A DNA stretch of 64,000 nt from CAVZGO01 sp963774935 (GTDB taxonomy: Bacteria > Chloroflexota > Anaerolineae > Anaerolineales > UBA4823), in NCBI GenBank assembly GCA_963774935.1, contig CAVZGO010000007.1:186001-250000 (forward strand), in the 5' to 3' direction. The notes beneath the pieces are model-generated. The model was not told where the DNA came from and searched no databases. It saw nothing but the letters and a program-made list of their open reading frames with translations. Positions 52,557 to 60,746 of the stretch are shown in pieces. How positions within the stretch are numbered: the stretch's first letter is position 1; each line of letters begins with the position of its first letter. The position numbers and the translations under genes were made by a program.

Positions 52557-54408
52557 TGTTCTCAGCGTCTAACGCAAACAGATCGTCATAAGTTTCGATG
52601 ACCAGCGGGTCAGTTGAGACAACCTTGACGCCCTTGAAATGCGACATGAAAGCGTTCAACGTTTCGCCCAGGGCTTCATCGTAAATCGCCGATTCCGGTT
52701 TACCAGGATCGAAGGTCATGATCATGCCGTTGACGAAGTCGCCCATGGTCAATGGGCTGCCATCGTGCCATTTAATGGTTTCGAACAGGTCTGCCGGGTA
52801 GGTCACGGTAACTTTTACATTTGAAGTCTGCGTGGTGGTGTAGGCTTCAGCCGCGGTGATGAATTTCTGGTTGGTGGCATCCCAGTCAACCCAGGCATCA
52901 CCGGGTACTTCGATGGACGGAGCAAACTGCAGGTCAACCCAATCCAGGGTCTTGCCGATCGGCAAGCCTTCCTTGGCAACCACCGAGGCGGATTCGATAC
53001 GCTGCGGCAGGCGCAATCCGGTGAAGGGATCGATTTGGACGCCCCAGTCCATAGTGGCGCGGATCGGCATCATGTCGTAAATCCAGTTGGAACCACCAAT
53101 CGGATTCCACGGATCCACCAGGATACCGGGCTGAGCCATGCGCATGACGCCGCCTTCCAGTCCTTTGAAGCGCACGGTCGCGGGCCACATGCGGGCGCCG
53201 GCGACGCCGCCGGACAGGTCAGCGGTCACCTCAACATCTGACGTCTGCGGGCTGAAAGCCAGACCGTCGTCGATCCAAACTCGCACCGAGCCGGAGCCTG
53301 AGTCTTCCAGGGAGAGTGCCATCGCCTTGGCAAACAGCTCATCGCGCTCTTCCAGGGTGGCGAAGTCGTTGTTGCGCAGCTTCAGCGCGATCTCGTCGAA
53401 TTCGGGCGAGGGCGTGTAGGCCTGGAACAGCGGGATCGGGTAATCGTTGGCGGTGTTGTAGAAGCTGAAGTTACTGCCTTCGTCGCGGACGACCTCGGTG
53501 GTTATCCAGCCGCCGGTGTAGTAGCCGAACAGGCAGTCGGTTGGGTTGCCCTGCACCCAGATCGGGGAGGCTTCGCTGCGGGTCTTGAACTGGCGGTCAA
53601 CGGTGAAACCAACCGATTCGAGCTGCGTGGCAACGTAGTCGCCGATCAGCTTGCGATCGTCTTCGGTGCGGATCAAGCCCATGACAACCACCGGAGCGCC
53701 CTGATACTGCCACTTGCCATCTGCGCCGAGGGTGGCGCCCATGGCTTCCATCTCAGCGGCGATCTCAGCCTTAGCGGCTTCGGGGTTGTAGGCATACTTG
53801 CCTTCCAGCGCGCGCGCTGTGGCAATATACTTGGCATAATCCGCGAATGCGGTCACCATCGGGAAGAACTTGGGCACACCCAAGCCGCCCTGGATTTCCT
53901 GGTTGATGTAGTTGCGGTCATACAGCTTGTTGGTGGCTGTGCGGATCTTGGCATTCGAGAACGGGTTCAGCTTGGTCGTGTCGGTGCAGACCGCCGGGTT
54001 GTAGCTGATTTCATCCGAGGAACCGTAAACGGTGCTGTAGACAAGGCCCGGATCAGCCTGGACAGTCTTGTACAGCTCAGCATCACCGACGGAGTAAGCA
54101 TAGGCGTCCAGCTCGCCGGCCTGGAGTTGGCTGACGGCTGAGTTGGCATCATCGATGCTGGTGAAGACCACCTGGTCCACCCAGGCACCCGTGCGGGTCG
54201 ACGGTACTGGGGTTGGGACGACTTCGACGATCTTCTCAACCTCAACGGTCGTGACGACCTCGACGGTCTCGACGATCGTGGTGGTCTCGCCTTCGACGAT
54301 AACAGTCTCGACTACTGTTTCAGGTTCAGCAGTCGTCTGTGCGCATGCTGCGAGCACCATGCTCAGGACGATCAGGATGCTCAGGACAGCAAACAATCTA
54401 GTTTTCAT
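52300..54408 (-). CDS. Large peptide-binding lipoprotein (SBP_bac_5-type), 5' part; domain order looks circularly permuted
   Basis: Signal peptide with lipobox VLAAC, then a repetitive Thr/Val/Glu stalk (TVVETVIVEGETTTIVETV). Family 5 landmarks that normally sit in the second half come first: QLQAGELDAY (about residue 94), LNPFSNAKIRTATNKLYDRN, NPEAAKAEIAAEM, CLFGYYTGGW (about 300). Landmarks that normally sit in the first half come later: IKWHDGSPLTMGDFVNG (about 546) and, past the frameshift, GTGPFYLYRV (about 720). The restored protein would have about 868 residues (51801-54408). AGGAGGAG lies before ATG 54408. It is followed by two hairpins and then dppB. Confidence 0.8.
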   Translation of the reverse strand: MKTRLFAVLSILIVLSMVLAACAQTTAEPETVVETVIVEGETTTIVETVEVVTTVEVEKIVEVVPTPVPSTRTGAWVDQVVFTSIDDANSAVSQLQAGELDAYAYSVGDAELYKTVQADPGLVYSTVYGSSDEISYNPAVCTDTTKLNPFSNAKIRTATNKLYDRNYINQEIQGGLGVPKFFPMVTAFADYAKYIATARALEGKYAYNPEAAKAEIAAEMEAMGATLGADGKWQYQGAPVVVMGLIRTEDDRKLIGDYVATQLESVGFTVDRQFKTRSEASPIWVQGNPTDCLFGYYTGGWITTEVVRDEGSNFSFYNTANDYPIPLFQAYTPSPEFDEIALKLRNNDFATLEERDELFAKAMALSLEDSGSGSVRVWIDDGLAFSPQTSDVEVTADLSGGVAGARMWPATVRFKGLEGGVMRMAQPGILVDPWNPIGGSNWIYDMMPIRATMDWGVQIDPFTGLRLPQRIESASVVAKEGLPIGKTLDWVDLQFAPSIEVPGDAWVDWDATNQKFITAAEAYTTTQTSNVKVTVTYPADLFETIKWHDGSPLTMGDFVNGMIMTFDPGKPESAIYDEALGETLNAFMSHFKGVKVVSTDPLVIETYDDLFALDAENNVNDTTTWWPNYTYGPLSWHTNALGVQADADKKLAFSAAKADTNKVEWMGYVAGPSLEILKGLPGCQPDRALHPLCSHAGRVRHC

Positions 54409-54589
54409 GTTCTCCTCCTAAAGAGATTTGGACAGAATTGGATATTGGGTTACATTGGATATTCCGATACATTTTGCTCATCATTCCTTTTGATCAACCA
54501 CCTCCTTTCATGATCTCTTAAACCAAAAAAATTCTTCTTTCAAGACTCTTGTTTATTTCGATATTAACTAAACCTGAGCATGTCGTTAA

Positions 54590-54617
54590 ATATTACCATA
54601 AAATGAACATCGGTCAA
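54590..54617 (-). promoter_or_regulatory. Candidate promoter of the large binding protein and permease operon
   Basis: On the minus strand, TTGACC (54612-54617) and TAATAT (54590-54595) are 16 bases apart. It implies a leader of about 175 bases, which contains an extra strong SD-like AAAGGAGGTG about 90 bases before the real SD. Nothing else is seen in the 54409-54654 gap. Confidence 0.5.
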
Positions 54618-54654
54618 CCACCAGACCTGAAGTGGAGTTATGAGGCAAAAATCG

Positions 54655-56604
54655 TCATGAGTCACACTCCGCCTTTATTTTAATACTCTCAACCCCCCAC
54701 AACATGTTCAATCCAGGTGAAACTGCTGCCAGACCACACAGGTCCGACCGGGCAGCCAGCCAGGCAGAACGAGAATAGATCGGCAATACGGGGATTTCTT
54801 CAGCGTATATCGCCTGTGCCTGGTAATGGGCGGCCATGTTTTCCGGGGTGCCCGGCAAGGATCCTAACCCTGTCTGGCAGGCTAAATCATACTGCGGGTT
54901 GCTGTAACCGCTGAGGTTGGCGCCGCCCCAGCCTTTGGGATACTGAGTTGAGCTGGGTCCGGGGATTTCCTGACTGGTGTAGAGCCAGCACGGCGGTTGA
55001 GGCCAGGCTGCACCTGCTGAAGCCCAGGCAAACTGCACCAGCTCAAACTGCCGACCAAACACCACGCCATCTGGACCCGCAGCATACAGGCTTTCTGCGG
55101 GCATTCCCTGCGCCTGCACCTGGATGCCGCACTGCGCCAAACTCTCCTGGATGAGTTGGGCGCTTTGCGCCTGGGCAGGATCTTCGAAATGCAGCGTCAA
55201 GATAAGCGGCGTGCCATCAAATACTCCGCCGACTCCCACCGAGGTACGCGGCGTGGCAGGATCACCATCCAGGTCCCTCCAGCCAGCAGATTCTAACAAT
55301 GCCACCCCCGCGGCTGGATCGTAAGCATACTTTCGCGCGCTGGAATTGTACAAAGGATGGTCGGCAGGCAAGTAGCTATCCATCACAGTTTCTTCCCCGG
55401 ACGCCTGCGCCAGCTTGATCCGATCCAGGCACAGCGCGACAGCCTGGCGGATTTCTTTGGATTGAAGCAAAACTGGCTGATTGAGCTCCGGTTGAAACGG
55501 TGCGATCCCAAAATCCAGGTGTTCCCAGGCGACGCCCGTGACCTGCAACGCCTGCAGCTTGCCTGCTGTAGCCAGCTCCTTCAGTTGTGTAGGGTCGAGA
55601 TCATAGGTGTCATCGAGCAGGTCGCATTCGCCCTGCTGCAGGGCTGCCAATGCCTGGTCGGCATCCGGGATAAAGCGGTAAACCAGGCGGTCAAATGCCG
55701 GCAAGCCTTCGTCCTGGCGGAAATACTGCGGGTTGGCAGTCAAAGTAATTCGATCTCCAGGCAGCCATTCCTGGACGACATACGCACCCCAGCCCAACGG
55801 CGCCTGGCTGGAGAGTGGATCGGTCATCAAAGCCGAAGCCTCCAGACTGCCCCAGGCATGGCGCGGCAGGGGTGAAAAGAAATACCTGAGATAGCTGGAA
55901 TCCACCAGCCCCGGGATGCCGCGCCACTCAACGGTCTTATCATCGAGCACCTGGTAAGAATGCGTTCGCTGCAGCAGATCTGCCATGGCTGGCAGATTGA
56001 GCTTGCGCGCTACTTCATAGGAGTACAGCGAATCACCGGCAGTCAGCGCCGTGCCATCCGACCAGGTCAGCCCATCTTTTAAGGTGAACCGTACCACCAT
56101 CTGGTCCAGGCTGGCTGCCTCTGTTCCCGAGTAAACCTGTGCGCAAGATGCGTCCCGGCAGCCAGCCGGGAAATAGGAGACGCCTTCTGCCAGGTTCTGC
56201 GTCGCACCGGTCATATCTGCAATCAGGGCATTCGCATCTGCTGCAACCGGGGCAAAAGATACAGCACCATTTTGTAAATCGGGGACTTTTTCGAGGATAG
56301 GCGCTTCCGCATCGTAACCATGATACTCTACCGGACCATCATATATTGCCTGGCGGATATTGCGCGCCGCCAGCGAGTTGTCGCCATAAAGGAATAATGA
56401 GCGCGGCTCACCAGCCATACAGATGGTAAGCGTCTGCTCCGTCTGCACGGTTGGTGTAGCAGCAAGCATGCTTTCAGTAGCAGTCTCATCTACTGCCGAT
56501 TCTGTTTCTTGTGTTTGTAATGAATTGCCCTGTGTATCGCAAGCACTTAGAACCAATAAAATCAGAATCAATATAATCTTGTATCGGAAGGAATAAGTTG
56601 ACAA
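54655..56604 (-). CDS. Peptide-type substrate-binding lipoprotein (SBP_bac_5, conventional order)
   Basis: 649 residues. Lipobox VLSAC, Thr/Gln/Glu linker, then a conventional family 5 layout: LTICMAGEPRSLFLYGDN, VRFTLKDGLTWSDGTALTAGD (about 170-190), GWGAYVVQEWLPGDRITL, LAALQQGECDLLDDT, EIRQAVALCLDRI, YDPAAGVALLESAGWRD and FELVQFAWASAG. Several extra cysteines are present. The start is TTG 56604, the only candidate before an upstream stop. It lies 44 bases downstream of the 82-residue protein gene that follows the ECF sigma gene. Confidence 0.85.
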   Translation of the reverse strand: MSTYSFRYKIILILILLVLSACDTQGNSLQTQETESAVDETATESMLAATPTVQTEQTLTICMAGEPRSLFLYGDNSLAARNIRQAIYDGPVEYHGYDAEAPILEKVPDLQNGAVSFAPVAADANALIADMTGATQNLAEGVSYFPAGCRDASCAQVYSGTEAASLDQMVVRFTLKDGLTWSDGTALTAGDSLYSYEVARKLNLPAMADLLQRTHSYQVLDDKTVEWRGIPGLVDSSYLRYFFSPLPRHAWGSLEASALMTDPLSSQAPLGWGAYVVQEWLPGDRITLTANPQYFRQDEGLPAFDRLVYRFIPDADQALAALQQGECDLLDDTYDLDPTQLKELATAGKLQALQVTGVAWEHLDFGIAPFQPELNQPVLLQSKEIRQAVALCLDRIKLAQASGEETVMDSYLPADHPLYNSSARKYAYDPAAGVALLESAGWRDLDGDPATPRTSVGVGGVFDGTPLILTLHFEDPAQAQSAQLIQESLAQCGIQVQAQGMPAESLYAAGPDGVVFGRQFELVQFAWASAGAAWPQPPCWLYTSQEIPGPSSTQYPKGWGGANLSGYSNPQYDLACQTGLGSLPGTPENMAAHYQAQAIYAEEIPVLPIYSRSAWLAARSDLCGLAAVSPGLNMLWGVESIKIKAECDS

Positions 56605-56647
56605 AAGACCATCCTATGGGGGTGGGGTCAGTTAGAAGTAGAGTTAG

Positions 56648-56893
56648 CTAGAGCGCCCGTAATATAGGAGTGGAAATGTGCATCACCCAGAAGGGATCAA
56701 AAGGAACTGGTAAAAGATTCTTCGGGTGAGGTCCGTCGTCCTGTAAGAATATCAGCTCTGCTTCTCGAGCAATACTATCACTAGAGGATTGAGCATTTGC
56801 AGAAGCAGCAAACAACAAGCGGCTGCGTGTCTTCACCGGTGGTTGCTGTTGAGCTGCCCAATTCTTTAACGACCTCTGTAGATATTGATCCAT
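56648..56893 (-). CDS. Small protein of unknown function between the ECF sigma gene and the binding-protein gene
   Basis: About 81 residues, no family recognised. Polar N-terminus (MDQYLQRSLKNWAAQQQPPV), then a Ser/Ala-rich stretch and DDGPHPKNLLPVPFDPFWVM. It lacks a membrane segment and the usual zinc-anti-sigma HxxxCxxC motif. Its place immediately after the sigma gene (22 bases) is where an anti-sigma factor would be expected, but the sequence does not show one. GGAGG lies nine bases before ATG 56893. Confidence 0.45.
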   Translation of the reverse strand: MDQYLQRSLKNWAAQQQPPVKTRSRLLFAASANAQSSSDSIAREAELIFLQDDGPHPKNLLPVPFDPFWVMHISTPILRAL

Positions 56894-56915
56894 CACGCCT
56901 TGCCTCCGAGATAAA

Positions 56916-57497
56916 TTAAGAACGTTTGTAATTCAAATCCAACAGGCCGTCCCCATTCATACCCAACCTGCGCTTTAATGCCAGGCGCCCATAATGCAGG
57001 CGCGATTTTACCGTGCCAATCGGAACCTCTAAGATATCCGATATCTCCTGCAAAGAGAGATCATTTAAGTAATACAGCACCACTACCATGCGCTGCTGCA
57101 GCGGTAAGCTCGAGACGGCTTTCTGTACCACCTGCCACTCATCTTTGCGCTCGACCTCGTCGTGCAAGGAGCCCCAACCACCGACCGAAATGCGCTCCAC
57201 CAGGTCCTCAAGCGGGTGCAGCCAGCGCCGGCTGCGTTTGATCCAGGTATAGGATAAATTAGCCGTCATGCGGTAGAGCCAGGGCTCAAGTGGGCGTGTC
57301 GGATCAATATGCCCTGCAAATCGAAAAAGGCGCAGGAATACATCCTGGAGCAAATCTGCAGCGACGTCAGCATCACCGGTAATTGCCAGCGCGGTGCGAT
57401 AGACCATCAACTGGTAATCATCGTACAGGGCTCCCAGCGCTTCTAAGCTGCCAGCCTGTAGCTGCAGGATCAATTCTTGATCAGAGAGATTTGCCAT
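56916..57497 (-). CDS. ECF-type RNA polymerase sigma factor
   Basis: About 193 residues with sigma region 2 (GSLEALGALYDDYQLMVYRT, DVAADLLQDVFLRLFRFAG, EPWLYRMTANLSYTWIKRSRR) and region 4 (VSSLPLQQRMVVVLYYLNDLS then LQEISDILEVPIGTVKSRLHYGRLALKRRL). Start ATG 57497 or GTG 57503; neither has a good SD. A TATAAT (57518-57523, minus strand) lies about 20 bases upstream, next to a GAACCTG direct repeat (57542-57560) that could be an ECF-type -35. No recognisable anti-sigma factor follows. Confidence 0.88.
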   Translation of the reverse strand: MANLSDQELILQLQAGSLEALGALYDDYQLMVYRTALAITGDADVAADLLQDVFLRLFRFAGHIDPTRPLEPWLYRMTANLSYTWIKRSRRWLHPLEDLVERISVGGWGSLHDEVERKDEWQVVQKAVSSLPLQQRMVVVLYYLNDLSLQEISDILEVPIGTVKSRLHYGRLALKRRLGMNGDGLLDLNYKRS

Positions 57498-57612
57498 TGG
57501 CACACACTACCACTCAAATTATATACCTTCTCGAACTCCAGCAGGTTCAACAGGTTCAATGTTCTTTCATCGCAATGATGTAGAAACTGACCAGTATGTG
57601 GGGGTATCCACT

Positions 57613-58560
57613 CTAAGCGGGAAGCTTTAACGAGCTGATAGCTTCGCCCAGATCAGCATTCTCACCAAAGCGCAGGCGCAGGTAGGATTGGTAGCGCCGG
57701 GCATCCACCTGTCCCAACTCTACTGCGGAACGAACCGCACAGCCAGGCTCGCGCAAATGCATGCAGTCATTGAATGTACAACGTGAAACCAATGATTGAA
57801 GTTCCGGAAAATAGCCGTCAATTTCTTCGGGCTCGATATCCCAAAGCGCTAAAGCTTTAAGCCCAGGTGTGTCAGCTACATATCCACCCCCCTGCAGCGG
57901 GTAAAGCTCACGAACAACCGTGGTGTGGCGACCTTTGCTGGTTGCCTCGCTCACCTGGCGGGCTGCCAGTCCCAACCCAGGCTGCAGGCTGTTTAGCAGG
58001 CTCGATTTTCCTACACCCGAGGGGCCGGTAAACAGGCTGACCTTGCCTGCCAGATGGCTGCGCAGCTCCTTTAGCCCGCTTTGATTTTTCGCGGACGTGT
58101 ACACAACCTTGTACCCTAACACCTCATATATTCCAAACAAATCCTGTGCATCCCCTTCATCCACCAGGTCAGCTTTGTTGGCAACAATAAGCGCCGGCAC
58201 ATCATTCCGCTCAGCGATTACCAGGAAGCGGTCCAGCATTCCCAGGTGCGGCGCGGGATGCGCACAGGCAAAGACCAGTGCCACCTGGTCGGGATTGGCA
58301 ATTAAAATCTGCTCGTAGGCAGCTTGAGGGTTAGGCGCCAGCCGGGAAAACATCCGCTTGCGTGGTTCAATATCTTCAATCACCCCGTTTTGCGCATCCA
58401 ATTGAGTAAAATTCACCCAATCGCCTACCGCCACCATATCCCCCACCCGGCGACCCTGTTTAAGTCTGCCGCGTAGCTGGCATACCATCTTGCCCTGCTC
58501 GGTCTCGACGGTATAAAACCCGGATTGCGATCGAATAACTAAACCACGCAGCATAACCAT
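57613..58560 (-). CDS. rsgA: Ribosome small subunit-dependent GTPase A
   Basis: Late 30S maturation GTPase with circularly permuted G motifs. OB-fold N-terminus (LRGLVIRSQSGFYTVETEQG), then G4 NKADLV, G5-like YTSAKNQSG, G1 GPSGVGKSSLLN, switch GRHTTVVREL, G3 DTPGLKAL, and the zinc knuckle CTFNDCMHLREPGC near the C-terminus. 315 residues, normal. ATG 58560 lies three bases after the PBP stop; GGAG precedes it. Last gene of the maf-PBP-rsgA run. Confidence 0.95.
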   Translation of the reverse strand: MVMLRGLVIRSQSGFYTVETEQGKMVCQLRGRLKQGRRVGDMVAVGDWVNFTQLDAQNGVIEDIEPRKRMFSRLAPNPQAAYEQILIANPDQVALVFACAHPAPHLGMLDRFLVIAERNDVPALIVANKADLVDEGDAQDLFGIYEVLGYKVVYTSAKNQSGLKELRSHLAGKVSLFTGPSGVGKSSLLNSLQPGLGLAARQVSEATSKGRHTTVVRELYPLQGGGYVADTPGLKALALWDIEPEEIDGYFPELQSLVSRCTFNDCMHLREPGCAVRSAVELGQVDARRYQSYLRLRFGENADLGEAISSLKLPA

Positions 58561-58563
58561 CTG

Positions 58564-60360
58564 TCACGGCTCCGGCGTAGCGGTCACATTGTAAATGGAT
58601 TCCCAGTCATAGAGCTTTCCCGGTATGCCGCGGAAATACAGCTCGACAATCCGGCGGAAGACTGGTGCAGCATAATCTGAGCCTTCGCCCGCATTTTCCA
58701 TAACTACCGCTACGGCAATATCGGGGTGATCTGCCTGTTCGGCGAAGGTGTAGCCGGCAAACCAGGCGTGCGGCGCGCTGATGCCAGTTTGCGCTGTGCC
58801 GGTTTTACCCGCTACGGGGAACTCCAGACCGGTAAAAACGTGGTATGCCGTGCCGCGCGGCTGCGTGCTCGACACCACCCCCACCATCGCCTGCTGAATT
58901 ACCTCCAGGACCTCTGCTGAGACTGGCAATTGACCAAGCACCTTCGGTTGGAAGATCTGCTCTGGCTGACCATCGAGTGGAACGATTCTCTCAATCAGCT
59001 GCGGCTGGTAGAGGGTGCCGCCATTCCCGATTGCAGCAACGAAATTGGCTACCTGCAAGGGAGTGACCAGCAGCGCTCCCTGACCGATCGACTGGTTGGT
59101 CGCATCGCTCTGGCTTTCTGGCTCAGGTACCTGACCGGCGACTTCGTCCACCCCTACAATTCCGGTCGGTTTACCCAATCCAAAACCACCTGCCATCTCC
59201 GTCACCAAATTACCCATTCCCCGGTTGAATAGATCCAGCCCAATATGATAGAACCAGGGATTGCAGGAACGTATCAATCCCCCAGGCAAAGTTAAATTGC
59301 CACTGGCGGGGAAATCATAATCGTAGGTCCAGTCATACAGGGTAACTCCCTGCAGCTCAGTAAAGGTTTTTCCGCAATAATACGTTGAGCCTGAAGAGTA
59401 TTCCCCACTCTCAAGAGCCGCTGCCATGGTAATAATCTTGAATACCGAGCCAAGCGGATATTGACCCTGGGAAGCTCGATTAAATAATGGCTGGTCAGGA
59501 CTATCCAGGTTCGCTTGCAGCACTCCACTATTATAGTTAACCGGCTCAAAGGCATTCGGGTCAAAGTCTGGTGAGGAAGCCATCGCCAGGACCCGACCGG
59601 TATCACGCTCGATCACGACGGCTGCTGCCCGGAAACCTGAGATGGCTTGCTGAACCCCTTCCTGGAAGTCTCGATCCAGAGTTGTGTAAATTGCCTGCGC
59701 TGGCTTGGCTGTCTTTTCAGCAAGGATGGTGACTGGTTGCCCGGAGGAGTTGCGCACATATAGCGCGCCACCACGCTGACCCGAAAGCACGCTCTCGCCC
59801 CACTTTTCCAGCCCGCTCAGTCCAATCCGATCACCAATCTGGTAGCCCTGGCGGAGATACTCGCTTTGCTGCTCAGCGGGTATCTCACCCATATAGCCCA
59901 GCACATGCGCTCCCACACCACCATCGAAATAATAACGAGACTTATAGGAGCTCAATGATAGCCCGCTTAAACCATTCAATGTTTCGTAACGGCTGGTTAC
60001 TTCGTCTGCTGTTACCTCTCCTAACGGCAGATACCAACCCGCGCCAGCCGGAAAGTTGGCGTGCATAGCCTGGATTGTCTCAACCCGCAAACCGGTTAGC
60101 TCCGAGAGCTGGGTGTAGAGAAATTCTGCCTGTGCTGGATCAATCTGATCCGGGTAAAGACCGATGGCAACTGCATCAGCCTGAGCTACCAGGGCATGAC
60201 CGTTTCGGTCGTAAATGTTTCCCCGGGACGGTTTATAACCCTGAGTGTCCATACTCAGGTAATTGCTGCCCTTTAACTGCGGCAGCACCAGAGAATCGTC
60301 CCATTGCACCCGCCATTTTCCACCCTCCAGGCTAAGGTTCATCACCGTATCTGCCTGCAC
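58564..60360 (-). CDS. Class B penicillin-binding protein, transpeptidase part (after frameshift)
   Basis: Downstream fragment of a cell-wall transpeptidase. Dimerisation domain: RGNIYDRNGHALVAQADA, DRIGLSGLEKWGESVLSGQRG. Transpeptidase motifs: SVFK (in YPLGSVFKIITM), SCN (in IRSCNPWFYHIG) and KTG (in VAGKTGTAQTG). The GTG at 60360 is probably not a real start. In the +1 frame, coding continues upstream as NLDSSLVGQVQADTV from the N-terminal part; an extra base near 60388 breaks the gene. Full gene 58564-60745, about 725 residues. Confidence 0.85.
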   Translation of the reverse strand: MQADTVMNLSLEGGKWRVQWDDSLVLPQLKGSNYLSMDTQGYKPSRGNIYDRNGHALVAQADAVAIGLYPDQIDPAQAEFLYTQLSELTGLRVETIQAMHANFPAGAGWYLPLGEVTADEVTSRYETLNGLSGLSLSSYKSRYYFDGGVGAHVLGYMGEIPAEQQSEYLRQGYQIGDRIGLSGLEKWGESVLSGQRGGALYVRNSSGQPVTILAEKTAKPAQAIYTTLDRDFQEGVQQAISGFRAAAVVIERDTGRVLAMASSPDFDPNAFEPVNYNSGVLQANLDSPDQPLFNRASQGQYPLGSVFKIITMAAALESGEYSSGSTYYCGKTFTELQGVTLYDWTYDYDFPASGNLTLPGGLIRSCNPWFYHIGLDLFNRGMGNLVTEMAGGFGLGKPTGIVGVDEVAGQVPEPESQSDATNQSIGQGALLVTPLQVANFVAAIGNGGTLYQPQLIERIVPLDGQPEQIFQPKVLGQLPVSAEVLEVIQQAMVGVVSSTQPRGTAYHVFTGLEFPVAGKTGTAQTGISAPHAWFAGYTFAEQADHPDIAVAVVMENAGEGSDYAAPVFRRIVELYFRGIPGKLYDWESIYNVTATPEP

Positions 60361-60745
60361 CTGACCTACCAGGGAGCTGTCCAGGTTCGACGCGATAGCT
60401 CACCTGAGCCTGGTCTGGGTTTGTCAAGGAGGTGAGCAGCTGGTAATCCACCCCACTGAGGGCTGCTTCTGCTGCAACCCCCTGGTAATGTTCGATGAAC
60501 TTTTCTTCGCTGATGGCAGCCTGGCTGATGGAGGTCAGCATGGCGTACATCGCAGGATAATCCTCTTGCTTCCAGGCATCCAGATAAGCGCGTGCTGCGC
60601 GTTGGACATCAGGCAGGTTGGCAGGCAAATTTACCGTAGGAGTACCTGGAGGCGTCCCTGCCGGGGTGCCCACAATTCCAAGGGTACACCCAGACAGAAG
60701 CAAAACACCTAATAAAATCCAACCAACTTGCAGCTTTAAAGACAT
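60332..60745 (-). CDS. Class B PBP, N-terminal lipoprotein and NTF2-like (MecA_N) part (before frameshift)
   Basis: Signal peptide with lipobox LLLSGC, a Thr/Pro/Gly linker (GTPAGTPPGTPTVNLP) and a MecA_N/NTF2-like domain: RAARAYLDAWKQEDYPAMYA, ISEEKFIEHYQGVA, AQVSYRV. The frame then ends in unrelated sequence. The correct continuation lies in the next frame (see the transpeptidase part at 58564-60360). Start ATG 60745 follows AAGGA and lies one base past the maf stop; the frame back to 60769 overlaps maf. A lipid anchor on a MecA-type PBP is a Gram-positive-like trait (PBP2a itself is helix-anchored). Confidence 0.8.
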   Translation of the reverse strand: MSLKLQVGWILLGVLLLSGCTLGIVGTPAGTPPGTPTVNLPANLPDVQRAARAYLDAWKQEDYPAMYAMLTSISQAAISEEKFIEHYQGVAAEAALSGVDYQLLTSLTNPDQAQVSYRVEPGQLPGRSGAGRYGDEP

Positions 60746-60746
60746 C

